Shown here one piece after another: positions 40,865 to 52,971 of a stretch of 64,000 bases of DNA. Location of the stretch: the NCBI RefSeq assembly GCF_002901445.1, contig NZ_PPPD01000001.1, positions 2,548,501 through 2,612,500 on the forward strand, in the 5' to 3' direction. Every line of letters starts with the position of its first letter. Within the stretch, counting starts at the first letter, position 1. This DNA is from Deinococcus koreensis. GTDB taxonomy: Bacteria > Deinococcota > Deinococci > Deinococcales > Deinococcaceae. A program made the position numbers and the translations under genes. The notes beneath the pieces were generated by a model that did no database searches, was not told the origin of the DNA, and was given only the letters and a program-made list of their open reading frames with translations.

Positions 40865-41140
40865 TCAGTCGGCGGCGACTTCGGTCTGCTCGACTTCGAT
40901 GGAGATGAAGCGGCCGGTGCGGCCACGGTTGGTGAACACGACCTTGCCGTGCTCCAGGGCGAACAGCGTGTGGTCGCGGCCCATGCCCACGTTCGGGCCG
41001 GCCTTGAACTTGGTGCCGCGCTGGCGAACCAGGATGTTGCCGGCCAGCACCTTCTCGCCGCCGAACTTCTTGACGCCCAGCATCTTGGGCTGGCTGTCAC
41101 GTCCGTTCTTGGAGGAACCTACGCCTTTCTTGTGTGCCAT
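40865..41140 (-). CDS. rpmA: 50S ribosomal protein L27
   Basis: A 91-residue L27: [16 protein letters not shown], then [20 protein letters not shown] and [11 protein letters not shown] are diagnostic. It binds near the peptidyl-transferase centre. The N-terminus begins MAHKK with no cleavable extension of the Firmicutes type. GGGGAGG precedes the ATG. It lies 15 bp after rplU in the usual order. Confidence 0.98.
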   Translation of the reverse strand: MAHKKGVGSSKNGRDSQPKMLGVKKFGGEKVLAGNILVRQRGTKFKAGPNVGMGRDHTLFALEHGKVVFTNRGRTGRFISIEVEQTEVAAD

Positions 41141-41155
41141 GTCGTCAGCCTCCCC

Positions 41156-41458
41156 TTAACCCTGAATGCCCAGGATCTTGATGGTCGTGTAGTCCTGGCG
41201 GTGACCGGTGCGGCGGCGGTACTGCACGCCGCTCTTGTACTTACGGATGTAGATCTTGGGGCCGCGGCCGTGCTCGACCACTTCGGCACTGACCACGAAG
41301 TTGCTCACGGCGTCGCCGAAAAGAGCCTTCTCGCCGCCCACGAACAGGGGCTTGAGTTCCATCTTCTCGCCCGCTTCGCCCCTCAGGCTCTCCACGTACA
41401 GAACGTCGCCTTCCTGAACGCGGTACTGTTTCCCGCCCGTCTGAATGATTGCAAACAT
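41156..41458 (-). CDS. rplU: 50S ribosomal protein L21
   Basis: A 100-residue L21 starting [18 protein letters not shown] and ending [14 protein letters not shown], the standard family ends. GGGAGGAAG precedes ATG 41458, which fixes the start; the frame runs further upstream only for lack of stops. A promoter-like pair about 100 nt upstream gives a long leader of about 92 nt, room for autoregulation by ribosomal protein. Confidence 0.98.
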   Translation of the reverse strand: MFAIIQTGGKQYRVQEGDVLYVESLRGEAGEKMELKPLFVGGEKALFGDAVSNFVVSAEVVEHGRGPKIYIRKYKSGVQYRRRTGHRQDYTTIKILGIQG

Positions 41459-41557
41459 GCTTCCTCCCGCTCTGCCGCGCCCCGGAACGCTGCCAGGAGA
41501 CGCAAGACCACGCACTGCTCGAACCGACCTCGCCCACAGGCGGATCACCAAGCAAAA

Positions 41558-41586
41558 ACTGTACCACATCCGGGCGGGACTTGAAA
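41558..41586 (-). promoter_or_regulatory. Probable rplU promoter
   Basis: On the - strand, TTTCAA (41586-41581) and TACAGT (41563-41558) are spaced by 17 nt. The -10 fits well, the -35 poorly. Confidence 0.5.
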
Positions 41587-41686
41587 CGACGAGAACACGC
41601 CCGGAACCGGAGAGCAAAGGTCACCAGCAGCGGGGCAAGGCAGGCAGCACACACCCCGGACGATAGGGGTGAGGGTCGTGTTGCGT

Positions 41687-41790
41687 GCGTGTTCCCGTTC
41701 TGCTGGACGTGTCCTCGCGGTACACGTGGACTCGCGTGGGCGAGCCGCTGCTGCCTGAAACCTCCGGGCGCACCCCGCTGGAGGGCACGC
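41687..41790 (-). ncRNA. Candidate structured small RNA upstream of rplU
   Basis: On the - strand a TGGATA / 17 nt / TATGCT promoter-like pair (-10 at 41802-41807) precedes about 104 nt closed by GCGTGCCC pairing with GGG-AA-CACGC. Inside are hairpins ACGTGT / ACACGT and CTCG / CGAG. It lies in a 530-bp region with no convincing gene. I cannot assign it to a known RNA family; 6S, Y RNA and a longer rplU leader are untested alternatives. Confidence 0.3.
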
Positions 41791-41988
41791 TGCGAAACGG
41801 CAGCATAGCAGGGTGGGGCAGAGGTATCCAGAGTCCGGTCGGGTCTGACAGGGCGGGCGTGCAGGAGGGGGGGCGGCGCTGGAGGCGATCCCACGGCCAT
41901 GCAGCGTTCGACACGGCCGTCCCCTTCTGTGGCCAGCCACTCCAGGCCGGCCCGCAACTCTGCCCACCCGCCCCTCGTATCCGGGCCT

Positions 41989-42351
41989 GTGATCACCCGT
42001 CTCCGGTTTGTCTGGCGCGACGCCCTGGCCCTGCTCTACGCCCTGACGGATCGCCGCACGCCCGACAGGGCCCGCTGGGTGGCGGTGCTGGCGCTCCTCT
42101 ATGCCCTGAGTCCGGTCGATCTGCTGCCCGATATCACGCCCCTGCTGGGCTACGGCGACGACGTGGTGGTCGTGCCGACCCTTCTGGCGCTCGCGGCCCG
42201 CGGCCTGCCGCTGCCCGTGCTCAACGACGCCCGTGCCCGCAGCGCGCGGCTGCAGCGCCGACTGCCCTGGCTGCTGCCGGCACTGGGGGGAGTGCTGGTG
42301 CTGGGGGCCGTGCTGAGCGTGTGGGGCCTGATCCGGCTGGTGGGGGGCTGA
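41989..42351 (+). CDS. DUF1232 (YkvA-like) membrane protein
   Basis: About 120 residues with the DUF1232 core ALLYALTDRRTPD and VLALLYALSPVDLLPD, then a C-terminal hydrophobic segment (LLPALGGVLVLGAVLSVWGL). It is a small membrane-associated protein of unknown role. GTG 41989 is chosen because the preceding 30 residues of the open frame look random; an earlier start at 41899 cannot be excluded. The next gene follows after 81 bp with its own promoter. Confidence 0.75.
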   Translation: MITRLRFVWRDALALLYALTDRRTPDRARWVAVLALLYALSPVDLLPDITPLLGYGDDVVVVPTLLALAARGLPLPVLNDARARSARLQRRLPWLLPALGGVLVLGAVLSVWGLIRLVGG

Positions 42352-42432
42352 GCGCCCTGGGGATGAACCGCCGGAGCCGACCGTGACGCTGCAGACCTGA
42401 ATGCCCGGCGGGGCGCGCTATCCTGAAGAAGA

Positions 42433-43848
42433 ATGATTGACGCGGCCACCACCTGGCACCAGGCTTCTGCGGCGCTCGCCGGGGGCGATTACGACACGGC
42501 CTTTGAAGTGATGGAACACGCCATGAACGAGGCCAGCAAGGGCGAGCGTGCCCGCATGGCGCTCTATCTGGCCTCCATCCACACGCTCTACGGCGACACG
42601 GCCACCGAACAGATGGCGGCCAGCCTGCAGGAGGCCCGCACCCTGAGCCCGGCGCTGCGAACCGGGGGGCTGTACCAGGCGCTCTCGGCCGAGCTGGACG
42701 CCCGCACCCGGGGCCCGGACGCGGCGGCCGTTCCGGTGGCGGCTCGCACCGACGCCGACCCCCTGGCCCGCTACCACGCCCTGTGCGCGCTGGCGCTCTC
42801 CGAACGGCACCAGGAGGCGCTGGACGTGCAGGTCGCCAGTACCGAGCTGCCCGAGCACCTGCGCTGGCGGCTGCGCTCCTGGCAGGCCGACGCCCAGGAG
42901 CAGCTGGGCCACACCGCCGACGCCGTGCTGCTGTACGCCGAGGCCGCCCACCTGGCGCAGGGGCTCGACCGGGCCACCATGCTGCAGGAACAGGCCGCGC
43001 TGCTCATCCAGCAGGGCCAGCCGGAGAACGCCAAGACCGTGCTCGATCAGGCCCGGCTGCTGTACCCCGCCCGGGGGCACGGCGAGGAGGAGGCGCTGGG
43101 GCTGGCGACCTGGCACTACCTGCGCGCCCAGGCCCTGCTCAACCTGGGGCAGCCCGACGCCGCCTACGAGATGATCCGCGAGGCCGACCGGCTGGAGAGG
43201 GCGCACGGCGACCCCAGCTACGGCGTCTCGCTGGTGCGCGGCCAGGTGCTGACCCAGCTGGGCCGCCAGGAGGAGGCGCTGGACGCCTTCGGGGACGCCC
43301 TGAAACTGGCGGGCGAGGCCGACCGCCCCTACGCCAACCACGAGCTGGGCGTGGCGCTGCTGGACCTCGACCGGCCGGTCGAGGCGCGCGAGAAGCTGGA
43401 GACCGTGCTGGCCGAGGCCGAGTACCCCTACCTGCCCGAAGTGCTGGCCGATATCGCCGAGTGCGATTACCGCCTGGGCCGCCTGCAGGAAGCGCAGCAG
43501 ACCGCCGAGCAGGCGCTGGCCCAGGGCGCGGTGGTGCCCGCCAGCCTGGTGCTGGGCTCCGTGGCCATGGAATACTTCCAGCTCGACGACGCCCTGGAGC
43601 ACTACGAGCGCGTGATCCGCGAGGCCGCCCCCGACAGCCGCGACTGGATCACCGGGCACCAGATGGCCGCCGACGTGATGGCCCAGCAGGGCTTCCCCGA
43701 CCCCTCGGCCGCCTATGCCCACGCCCAGCAGGCGCTGGCGTCCACCCCCGAGAGCGACGACTGGCACGTGACCCTGCAGGAGCACCTCCGCAAAGCCGAG
43801 GCCATGCTGGAGCAGCGCGGCGCCCAGGGCGGCCGGATGCTGAACTGA
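42433..43848 (+). CDS. Tetratricopeptide-repeat protein
   Basis: A 471-residue soluble protein made of TPR-like helical pairs (for example [20 protein letters not shown], then [20 protein letters not shown] and [20 protein letters not shown]). No signal peptide, membrane segment or catalytic motif is seen. It probably mediates protein contacts. TATCCT (42419-42424) lies 8 nt before the ATG. Confidence 0.82.
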   Translation: MIDAATTWHQASAALAGGDYDTAFEVMEHAMNEASKGERARMALYLASIHTLYGDTATEQMAASLQEARTLSPALRTGGLYQALSAELDARTRGPDAAAVPVAARTDADPLARYHALCALALSERHQEALDVQVASTELPEHLRWRLRSWQADAQEQLGHTADAVLLYAEAAHLAQGLDRATMLQEQAALLIQQGQPENAKTVLDQARLLYPARGHGEEEALGLATWHYLRAQALLNLGQPDAAYEMIREADRLERAHGDPSYGVSLVRGQVLTQLGRQEEALDAFGDALKLAGEADRPYANHELGVALLDLDRPVEAREKLETVLAEAEYPYLPEVLADIAECDYRLGRLQEAQQTAEQALAQGAVVPASLVLGSVAMEYFQLDDALEHYERVIREAAPDSRDWITGHQMAADVMAQQGFPDPSAAYAHAQQALASTPESDDWHVTLQEHLRKAEAMLEQRGAQGGRMLN

Positions 43849-43866
43849 GGGGCGCGGGCAGGCCGG

Positions 43867-44001
43867 ATGGAGGAGACTGGACGGGCCGTGCCGGATGAAC
43901 TGAACCCCTGTCCCCGCCTGGCCGGTTCCCAGGAAAGCCGGGCGGTGGACGTGATCCAGACCCCCGCGCCGCGCCTCTTCCTCCTGCCGGAGCCCGCGTG
44001 A
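43867..44001 (+). CDS. Possible small ORF coupled to the MFS gene
   Basis: A 44-codon frame from ATG 43867 to TGA 44001 that overlaps the MFS start as GTGA. It has no recognisable domain and ends LFLLPEPA. It could be a short leader peptide whose translation sets up the MFS start, or chance. Codon use alone does not settle it. Confidence 0.3.
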   Translation: MEETGRAVPDELNPCPRLAGSQESRAVDVIQTPAPRLFLLPEPA

Positions 44002-45179
44002 GGCCGCCCGCCACCCGGCAGGCGCTGCTGGACATGCTGGCCCTGTCGCTGGGCGGAGCGGTCGCGCTGGGCTTCGCGCGCTTCGCCTACGCGCTGCTGC
44101 TGCCGGTCATGCGCGCCGACCTGGGCTGGTCGTTCACGCTCTCGGGGGCCATGAACGCCGCCAACGCCCTGGGCTACCTGCTGGGCGCCCTGAGCGCCAC
44201 CACGCTGATCGGCCGCGCGGGGCTGCGGCGGGTCTTCCAGGCGGGAATGGGGCTCACGGCCCTGTCGCTGCTGGCCTGCGCGGCCACGCCCTCCAGCGTG
44301 CCCCTGCTCTTGCTGCGGCTGCTGGCGGGGGTGGGCGGCGCGCTGGTGTTCATCAGCGGGGGCGGGCTGGCGGCCCTGGCGGCGCGGGCACACCCCCAGC
44401 GCAGCGCCACGTTGCTGGGCGTGTTCTACGGCGGCTCGGGCATCGGCATCCTGCTCACGGCCGCGCTGCTGCCCCCGCTGCTGGAGGTGGGCTGGCGGGG
44501 CGCCTGGGTGGCGCTGGGGCTGGCGTCTGTGGCCTGTCTGCTGCTCACGCTCCGAACCCTCGGGCGCCTGCCGGAGCGCGGTCAGGCGGCGCCCGCCGGC
44601 CACACCCGCGAGTCCCTGCGGCCCCTTCGCTGGGCCTTCGCCGCCTACGCCTGCTTCGGCGTGGGGTACATCGCCTACATGACCTTCATCGTGGCCTTTC
44701 TGCGCGCCGCCGGGGCGGGCGGGCTGGTCACGGTGTTCTGGGCGCTGCTGGGCGCCTGCGTGGTGCTGAGTGCCTTCGTGTGGGGGCCGCTGGCGGCGCG
44801 GGCTCCCGGCGCGCGGGCCATGAGCGCGCAGATGCTCACGCTGGCGCTGGGCGCGGTTCTGCCGCTGCTGAGCACCCACCCCGCCGCGCTGCTGCTCTCC
44901 GGCACGCTGTTCGGCCTGAGCTTCCTGGCGGTCGTGACCTTCACGACCATCCTGACCCGGCGGGCCCTGCCCGAGCACGCCTGGGCACGCGGAATCGCGG
45001 CGTTTACCATCATCTTCGCGCTGGGGCAGGTGGGCGGCCCGCTGCTGACCGGCCTGCTGGCCGACAGCGCGGGCGGCCTGCGGCTGGGCCTGGGGGTCAG
45101 CGCCGGGGTACTCCTGCTGGGCGCCGGGCTGGCGCTGGCGCAGCGCAGTGCCGCCCCGTCTCTCAGCGCAGCACGTTGA
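43998..45179 (+). CDS. Major facilitator transporter, YbfB/YjiJ-like
   Basis: A 393-residue protein with 12 predicted membrane segments. The first contains GFARFAYALLLPVMRADLGW, as in the YbfB/YjiJ group of MFS transporters, whose substrates are unknown. Start GTG 43998 overlaps the stop of a 44-codon ORF. The last 17 nt overlap the 3' end of the beta-propeller gene on the other strand. Confidence 0.88.
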   Translation: MRPPATRQALLDMLALSLGGAVALGFARFAYALLLPVMRADLGWSFTLSGAMNAANALGYLLGALSATTLIGRAGLRRVFQAGMGLTALSLLACAATPSSVPLLLLRLLAGVGGALVFISGGGLAALAARAHPQRSATLLGVFYGGSGIGILLTAALLPPLLEVGWRGAWVALGLASVACLLLTLRTLGRLPERGQAAPAGHTRESLRPLRWAFAAYACFGVGYIAYMTFIVAFLRAAGAGGLVTVFWALLGACVVLSAFVWGPLAARAPGARAMSAQMLTLALGAVLPLLSTHPAALLLSGTLFGLSFLAVVTFTTILTRRALPEHAWARGIAAFTIIFALGQVGGPLLTGLLADSAGGLRLGLGVSAGVLLLGAGLALAQRSAAPSLSAAR

Positions 45180-46980
45180 AAATGGTCGTGCTGCCGGCCT
45201 GGCCCAGCAGCCCGGCGCCGACCATGAGCTGCTTCCCGCCCGGCGCCCAGGCCAGCAGGCTGGTGGTGGTGTTGAATCGCCCGGTCTGCGCGAGGCGGGC
45301 GCCACTGGCGGCGTCGTAGACCTGCAGGGCGTTCTCGCTGGCGTCAGTCAGCAGCGCGATCAGTTTGCCGTCGGGACTGAAGCGCACCTGACGCACCCGG
45401 CCGTCCAGCGCCACGGTCTTGAAGGGGGTGGCGCTGCCGGGCCGGATCAGCGACAGGCTGCTGACCGAATCGTCGTCCGAGGAGATGGCGGCCAGCGTGC
45501 CCCCGGCGCCGACCTGCACGGACAGCACCTCGTCGCCCGAGGGCAGCCTGAAGGCAGTGGTCTGTTTGCCGCTGCCCAGGTCGACGCGCAGGACGTGGCC
45601 CTCGTGCGGCACGACCAGCAGGCTGCGGCCGTCCGGGCTCAGCGCCGCGCCGTGGATGTCTTCCACCTTGAGGGCCTTGGAGGTCAGCTTCTTGACCACC
45701 TTGCCCGTTCTGGCACTGAGCACCGCGAGGCCGTCATAGCCGCTGGCGACCGCCAGGCTGCCGTCCGGCGAGGCGACGAGGGTGTCGTATCCGGCGTCCT
45801 CGTCCAGGGTGGCCAGGGTGCTGACCTTGCCGCCCCGGTACACGCTGACCGCCGTGCCGTTCAGTGTCCAGATGGCGCCGGCCTGGGCGTCGTAGTCGTA
45901 GAGGTCGTCCAGCGCCCCGACCTTCTGCGCCTGGCCCGTGCCCAGGTTCACGAACTCGTCCACCCCGGCGAGCGGGCGGCCGTCGCTCAGGAAGGCGCCC
46001 AGCCAGGTGTTGCCGGAGGGCAGCCCCACCCGGCCCTGTTCCGTGCGCTTCACGGGGTCGAAGCGGGCCACGCCGCGTCCCAGCGCCAGGAACGGCGCGC
46101 TGTCCCCCGGCCCGCCCTTTCCCCGCGCAACCGGCCCGAAGGTCGAGAGGGCCAGGGTGTCGCCCAGCGCCTCGCCGGTCTGCGCGTCGTAGCGCTGGCC
46201 CTCACCGAAGGAGGCGTACACGAACTCGCGCTCGCTGGGGAAGTACACGCTGCCGCTGCGGACGTCCATGTCCTCACCGCCGTCCAGCTCCACCACGTCC
46301 TCACCCGCGCGCAGCAGCAGCCCCTCGGCGCCCGTGCGGACGACCACGCTCTGGCCGTCGGGGCTGAAGGTCGCGCCCAGGCCGGAGCCGTCGCCGGACA
46401 GCTCCGCCTCTGCCAGCACCTGCTGATCCTCCAGGCGCACGAGCCGAACCAGATCGGCGTTCCCGAGCACCGCGGTCTGGCCGTCCGGGGAAGCGACAAA
46501 GTCCTCCCAGCCGGTGCCCACGTCGATGGCCCGGAAGCGGGCCGGGTCGGTGCCCAGCGCGTTGCTCAGCAGGCCCCCCCGGTACATCACCAGCAGGGTG
46601 CCGTCGGCGCCGAACCCCAGGCTGCTCGAGAACGCCTCGCCGCTGTCCAGCCTCTCGCCCGTGTCGGCGGCCCAGACCGTCCAGCGGCTGCGGGTCATGG
46701 CGGCGATCCGGGCGCCGTCCGGGCTGACCGCCAGCGCCACGACCGGGCCCTGCAGCGTGTGCCAGGCGCGTTGCACCCTGAGCCCCGCGTCCAGCACCAT
46801 CACCGCGTTGTCAGCCGAGACGGCCCAGCGCCCGCCCGGCAGCGGCGCGGCGTGGGTCACGTCGGCGCCGGGGGCGGTGTAGACCTTCGCGGTCTGCAGG
46901 GTCAGGGCGGAGGCCGGAGCGGGCAGGCCAGATCCGAGGAGGCCCAGCGTGAGGCCGAAGAGCAGCGCGGCAGGTTTCAT
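45163..46980 (-). CDS. Secreted WD40-like beta-propeller protein
   Basis: A 605-residue exported protein with signal peptide (cleavage near ASA, residue 25) and repeated blades of the form LAVSPDGARIAAMTRSRW, VASPDGQTAVLGNADLVRL and RFSPDGKLIALLTDAS. Six or more blades suggest one or two propellers. No enzyme residues are recognised; it may bind protein or polymer at the cell surface. TAGAGT lies 6 nt before the ATG (+ strand 46987-46992). Confidence 0.85.
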   Translation of the reverse strand: MKPAALLFGLTLGLLGSGLPAPASALTLQTAKVYTAPGADVTHAAPLPGGRWAVSADNAVMVLDAGLRVQRAWHTLQGPVVALAVSPDGARIAAMTRSRWTVWAADTGERLDSGEAFSSSLGFGADGTLLVMYRGGLLSNALGTDPARFRAIDVGTGWEDFVASPDGQTAVLGNADLVRLVRLEDQQVLAEAELSGDGSGLGATFSPDGQSVVVRTGAEGLLLRAGEDVVELDGGEDMDVRSGSVYFPSEREFVYASFGEGQRYDAQTGEALGDTLALSTFGPVARGKGGPGDSAPFLALGRGVARFDPVKRTEQGRVGLPSGNTWLGAFLSDGRPLAGVDEFVNLGTGQAQKVGALDDLYDYDAQAGAIWTLNGTAVSVYRGGKVSTLATLDEDAGYDTLVASPDGSLAVASGYDGLAVLSARTGKVVKKLTSKALKVEDIHGAALSPDGRSLLVVPHEGHVLRVDLGSGKQTTAFRLPSGDEVLSVQVGAGGTLAAISSDDDSVSSLSLIRPGSATPFKTVALDGRVRQVRFSPDGKLIALLTDASENALQVYDAASGARLAQTGRFNTTTSLLAWAPGGKQLMVGAGLLGQAGSTTIFNVLR

Positions 46981-47035
46981 GAGACCACTCTAAGGCAACG
47001 ATCCTCAGAAGGTCGCTGAGATCGAACCGCCCGGC

Positions 47036-49477
<2,442 letters not shown>

Positions 49478-49673
49478 CCCTGTCAGGATACGCGCGCTGC
49501 CGGGGGCGCCGCAGGACGCGGGCCGCCCGGACTCCGGTGGACGGCGACCCCCCAGCGCCTCTCCGTTTGCTTTTTCTGCCCGGCCGCGCCGCGTGGCCCG
49601 CTGCTCTGGCTCGCCTCCCAGACAGACGGAAGGAGGGGCTGGAACCCGTGTCAGGAGCCGTGTCGGGTGCCCG

Positions 49674-50396
49674 TTATCTCAGTCCGGCCAGCGTGGCCCG
49701 CGCCCCGGCCTGGAGATCGCGATCCTGCGCGTCCTGGGGGCTCAGCGCCAGGCTGCGTTCCAGCAGGGTGCGGGCGGCCGAGGTGGCCCGGAGTTCCAGG
49801 TAGGCCGTGGCGACCTGCACCACCACGCGCACATTCTGGGGGGCCTCCCTCAGCGCCTGCGCGGCCAGTCGGCGGGCGGTGGCCGGGTCGCCGCCGCCGA
49901 TCAGCCCCGCCCGCGCCCAGGCGCCCGAATGCCAGCGGGCCAGCGCGGCGCGGGCCTCGCTCAGGCCGGCGTCCAGGGCCAGACTGCGCTCGTACTCGGC
50001 GCGGCACGCCCGCGAGAGCCGGTAGGCCCCCAGCGTGAAGCCGCCCCGCCCCGCCTGCAGGCACAGCGCCGTGCCCAGTTCCAGATGCGCGCGGGCACTC
50101 TGCGGCGCCGCCTGCACGGCGGCACGGCCAGACGAGACGGCCCGTTCCAGCCAGAGACCCTGGTCGGCGCTGCCAGACGCCGAGTTTCCCGATGTCGCCC
50201 CGTAGAGCGCGGCGGCCACGGCGGCCTGGGTCGCGGTCAGCGGGTCTCCGGCCGTCGTGGCGCTCTCGAACGCCCGTGCATAGTCCCCGGCGGCGAGCAG
50301 TTCCGGGGCCGCCGCCCCCGCCGAGGGCCACAGCACCGCCGACATCAGCACCGTAAAGATCAGCGCGGTGAGGCTCGGCGGGGTCAGGCGGCGCAT
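49674..50396 (-). CDS. Secreted TPR-like protein
   Basis: A 240-residue protein with an N-terminal signal peptide (cleavage near residue 29) and TPR-like helices ([16 protein letters not shown], then [20 protein letters not shown], then [20 protein letters not shown]). It is probably periplasmic or surface-located. I recognise no enzyme motif. No clear leaderless -10 is seen. It stands alone between glnS and the next leftward gene. Confidence 0.75.
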   Translation of the reverse strand: MRRLTPPSLTALIFTVLMSAVLWPSAGAAAPELLAAGDYARAFESATTAGDPLTATQAAVAAALYGATSGNSASGSADQGLWLERAVSSGRAAVQAAPQSARAHLELGTALCLQAGRGGFTLGAYRLSRACRAEYERSLALDAGLSEARAALARWHSGAWARAGLIGGGDPATARRLAAQALREAPQNVRVVVQVATAYLELRATSAARTLLERSLALSPQDAQDRDLQAGARATLAGLR

Positions 50397-50526
50397 GGGC
50401 TTCAGTAGAGCATCCGGTTCGGGGGCAGACGTGAAGCCAGCCAGACCAGCGCACCAGGGGGATCACCGGCAAAGGAAGCCAGCGTCCTGACATGGTCTCA
50501 GGACGCCGGTTCAGGGACGCGTTCGC

Positions 50527-51045
50527 TCAGGCTGCGGGCTGATCCGTGGTCTCGCCCTCGGGTGCGCGGCGGGTGCGGGTCGGGCGCTCGGCCGCCGGGT
50601 CGGAGGGGGCCGCGGGGGAGGCGCTGGCCGCCGCTGGAGCCGCCGCTGAAGTTGGGGCCGCGCTGGGCGCCGCCGAGATGCGGGTCAGCGTGTCCGAGAA
50701 GGCGCGCAGGGCGTCGCTCGACTCCAGGTCGGCCACGGCGCGGGTGTTCAGGGCCGAGAGTTCCTCGCGGGTCACGGCGTACTCGGGCGCCTCGTGGCCC
50801 TTCAGGCCCTGCAGCACCCGGTAGGCGGTGCCCGCCTGGATGCTGGCGCCCTTGCTGGTGGTGACCTGGGCGTCGCTGCTCATCTCCTGGCCCACCAGCG
50901 TGATCACCTCCTGGCTGATCAGGGTCACCCGGTCGCCGCGCTCCTCCATGTGGGCCGCGAGCTGCAACAGGCTGCGAAGGTTCAGCATGTGCTGGAACAG
51001 GTCGAGGTGGGCCAGCATCGCTCCTGCTTTTTTCAGGGTATCCAT
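50527..51045 (-). CDS. Leaderless gene of unknown function
   Basis: A 172-residue protein not recognised. The first 120 residues are helical (AHLDLFQHMLNLRSLLQLAA, then EERGDRVTLISQEVITLV); the last 50 are a disordered Ala/Pro/Ser tail with basic residues (PTRTRRAPE). No signal peptide. Its promoter is the best -35 in the window (TTGACA, 16 nt, AATAAT) and would start transcription at the ATG itself, so expression is probably strong and leaderless. Confidence 0.7.
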   Translation of the reverse strand: MDTLKKAGAMLAHLDLFQHMLNLRSLLQLAAHMEERGDRVTLISQEVITLVGQEMSSDAQVTTSKGASIQAGTAYRVLQGLKGHEAPEYAVTREELSALNTRAVADLESSDALRAFSDTLTRISAAPSAAPTSAAAPAAASASPAAPSDPAAERPTRTRRAPEGETTDQPAA

Positions 51046-51051
51046 AGCTGC

Positions 51052-51079
51052 ATTATTCTGTTTAAAGCGTAATTGTCAA
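51052..51079 (-). promoter_or_regulatory. Consensus promoter with leaderless start
   Basis: TTGACA (51079-51074), 16-nt spacer, AATAAT (51057-51052) on the - strand. The ATG (51045-51043) is 6 nt downstream of the -10, placing the transcription start on or beside the start codon. Confidence 0.85.
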
Positions 51080-51207
51080 GTGGGCTTCTTCAATCATCTC
51101 ACATCGAATGTGTGCGGTACGGCGAACGGGGCGGCGCCTGCTGGCAACCGCCCCCTCTTGTCGCTGATTCCCCGGTCGATCCCGGTGGCCGGTCTCGGCT
51201 CCCCGTC

Positions 51208-52389
51208 TCAGTTGCCGATCTTGGTGCTGCCGGTCAGGGTGACCGGAATCTTGAGGGTCTTGCCGTCGCGCAGCACCGTCAGGGTCACCGTGTCGCCGAC
51301 CTTGAGGGCCCGCACCGCGTACTGGAACTCGCTGAAGTTGACGATGCGCTTGCCGTTCACCTCGGTCACGATGTCGCCCGCGATGCGCTCCGAATTCTCG
51401 TTGAGCTTGAGCGGGATCAGGCCGGCTTTGGCCGCGGGGCTGTCTTTGGTCACGTTGGTGAAAAAGGCGCCCGGAGTCTTGCCCAGTTTCAGGATCTCGC
51501 TGAGCGAGGCGAAATCCTCGGCCGAAAGGGTGAAGGCGCCGTTGAACACCGGGCTGAGGCCGATCCCGATCACCGGGGCGTCGCGTTTGGTGCCCGCCTT
51601 CAGGTCGGCCAGCCGGGCATCGGAGGCCGTGACCGGCACAGCGTAGGCCCGGTAGTCACGCGGGCTGCGGGCCGAGGCGCTCAGGCTGATATAGCTCACC
51701 ACGCCGGTCAGCTCGCCCCTGGCGTTCACGATGGGGCCGCCGCTGTCGCCAGGAATCAGGGGGGCGTTCAGCTCCAGCGTGCCGGGCGGGAAGTCGGCGC
51801 GTCCGGCGTCCGAATCCAGGCCGGTCAGTCGCCCGGTCTTCAGCTGCAGGAACGCGCCGTTGCCGTTGCCGACCGCCAGCGCCGTGTCCCCGATACTGGG
51901 CCGCGCCCCGGCCAGGGTCAGGAAGGGCGTGCCGCTGGGAACGGCGACCCGCAACAGGGCGATGTCGTTCTGCTGGTCGAAGCCCACGACCTCGACCTTG
52001 TAGCGTTTCCTGTCCACGGTCTGGGCGCTGAGGCTTTTGGCCTTCTCGATGACGTGGTAGGCGGTCAGCGCCAGGCCGTCGGCCGAGATCAGCACGCCCG
52101 AGCCGACGCCATCGGGTTCCTTGCAGTCGTTCGGCGGGCACTGCTCGATCCGCAGGGTGGCGGGGCGCACCTTGGTGAACAGCGTCTGCAGCGTCTTGAG
52201 TTCGGCCGCGGTCAGCGGCGCGACCGTGTTGATGGCGCGCCGTTGGGCAGGGGTGGAGGGCGCTGCTGGGGTCGCCGTCTGGGCTGCGGGCGAAGGCCCG
52301 GCCAGCAGGAGGGCGGCGCCCAGCAGAACCAGCCGGGACAGGCGACGGTGGGGGGCAGGCTGCCCGGGCTGAGCTGACTCCGCGTTCAT
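51208..52389 (-). CDS. HtrA-like serine protease with PDZ domain
   Basis: A 393-residue protein with a signal or anchor segment (about residues 18-35), a trypsin-like domain with His112 (TAYHVI), Asp142 (NDIALL) and Ser216 (PGDSGGP), and a C-terminal PDZ domain (about 300-385). It is probably a periplasmic quality-control protease or chaperone. Start assignment is moderate: ATGAGG lies just before the ATG at 52389. It is next to the membrane-protein gene on the same strand, 77 bp away. Confidence 0.9.
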   Translation of the reverse strand: MNAESAQPGQPAPHRRLSRLVLLGAALLLAGPSPAAQTATPAAPSTPAQRRAINTVAPLTAAELKTLQTLFTKVRPATLRIEQCPPNDCKEPDGVGSGVLISADGLALTAYHVIEKAKSLSAQTVDRKRYKVEVVGFDQQNDIALLRVAVPSGTPFLTLAGARPSIGDTALAVGNGNGAFLQLKTGRLTGLDSDAGRADFPPGTLELNAPLIPGDSGGPIVNARGELTGVVSYISLSASARSPRDYRAYAVPVTASDARLADLKAGTKRDAPVIGIGLSPVFNGAFTLSAEDFASLSEILKLGKTPGAFFTNVTKDSPAAKAGLIPLKLNENSERIAGDIVTEVNGKRIVNFSEFQYAVRALKVGDTVTLTVLRDGKTLKIPVTLTGSTKIGN

Positions 52390-52466
52390 GCCTCATTCTG
52401 CTCGGTGCATAGCGCCCGGTCTGTGGGCGGTGTTTCCTTCGTGGTCAGGCCGGTGCGCCGCTCCCT

Positions 52467-52826
52467 TCAGGGTTGCTCGCGGTGGCCCTCATCCAGTGGG
52501 TTGCTGGGCACCGGGAGACCCAGGCGGCGCTCGACGAGCTGTCCCAGCCGGGCCAGGATGCCGGGGCCGCTCCAGCCCGTGATACACGCGGCGGCGAGCA
52601 GCAGGGCCGGCGTGGCGCCCGCCGGGGCACTCGCGCTCAGCAGGGCTACCACCGTCAGCGCGGCGATGCCGGCCGCCACGCCCAGGGCCAGCGTCGCGCG
52701 CAGGCCGGGCGGCCGGGGGCAGGCCAGTTGCCGGGCCAGCTGGGTGATGGTGCCCGCAGCGAAGGCGGCGCCCAGTGTGGGCAACCAGAGCAGCAGCGAG
52801 GAGGGGAGGGGAGCGGAGTCGGGCAT
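52467..52826 (-). CDS. Small membrane protein, holin-like
   Basis: A 119-residue protein with about three hydrophobic segments and a charged C-terminal tail (GWSGPGILARLGQLVERRLG, then a Pro/His/Glu-rich end). The size and layout resemble phage-holin-type proteins, but I see no decisive motif. AGGAGGA lies 4 nt before the ATG. Its promoter region carries the perfect inverted repeat 52849-52874, shared with the divergent LexA-like regulator. Toxin, pore or channel roles are inference. Confidence 0.6.
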   Translation of the reverse strand: MPDSAPLPSSLLLWLPTLGAAFAAGTITQLARQLACPRPPGLRATLALGVAAGIAALTVVALLSASAPAGATPALLLAAACITGWSGPGILARLGQLVERRLGLPVPSNPLDEGHREQP

Positions 52827-52848
52827 GATGTCCTCCTGAGATGTGAGA

Positions 52849-52874
52849 GGCGTAATTTGGGATATGATTACGCC
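52849..52874. promoter_or_regulatory. Perfect inverted repeat, candidate operator
   Basis: GGCGTAAT - 10 nt - ATTACGCC, an exact 8-bp dyad between the small membrane-protein gene and the XRE-S24 regulator, in an AT-rich stretch. GTATTCA occurs at 52881 and again at 52931, exactly 50 bp apart. The dyad centre lies 35 bp from the membrane-protein ATG. Confidence 0.6.
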
Positions 52875-52971
52875 AGTAGCGTATTCACTCCTCTACCCTA
52901 ATATGTCTGGAGGCATAAATCAAGTGTCGAGTATTCATTTTCTCTTCGTTCCGCCCGGTACACTGCCGGAC

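Noticed and set aside
52849..52874. The dyad as a DdrO radiation/desiccation response motif
   Set aside because: Sequence and spacing (8-10-8) do not match the 17-bp palindrome I recall for that motif; I found no clear copy of it elsewhere by eye.
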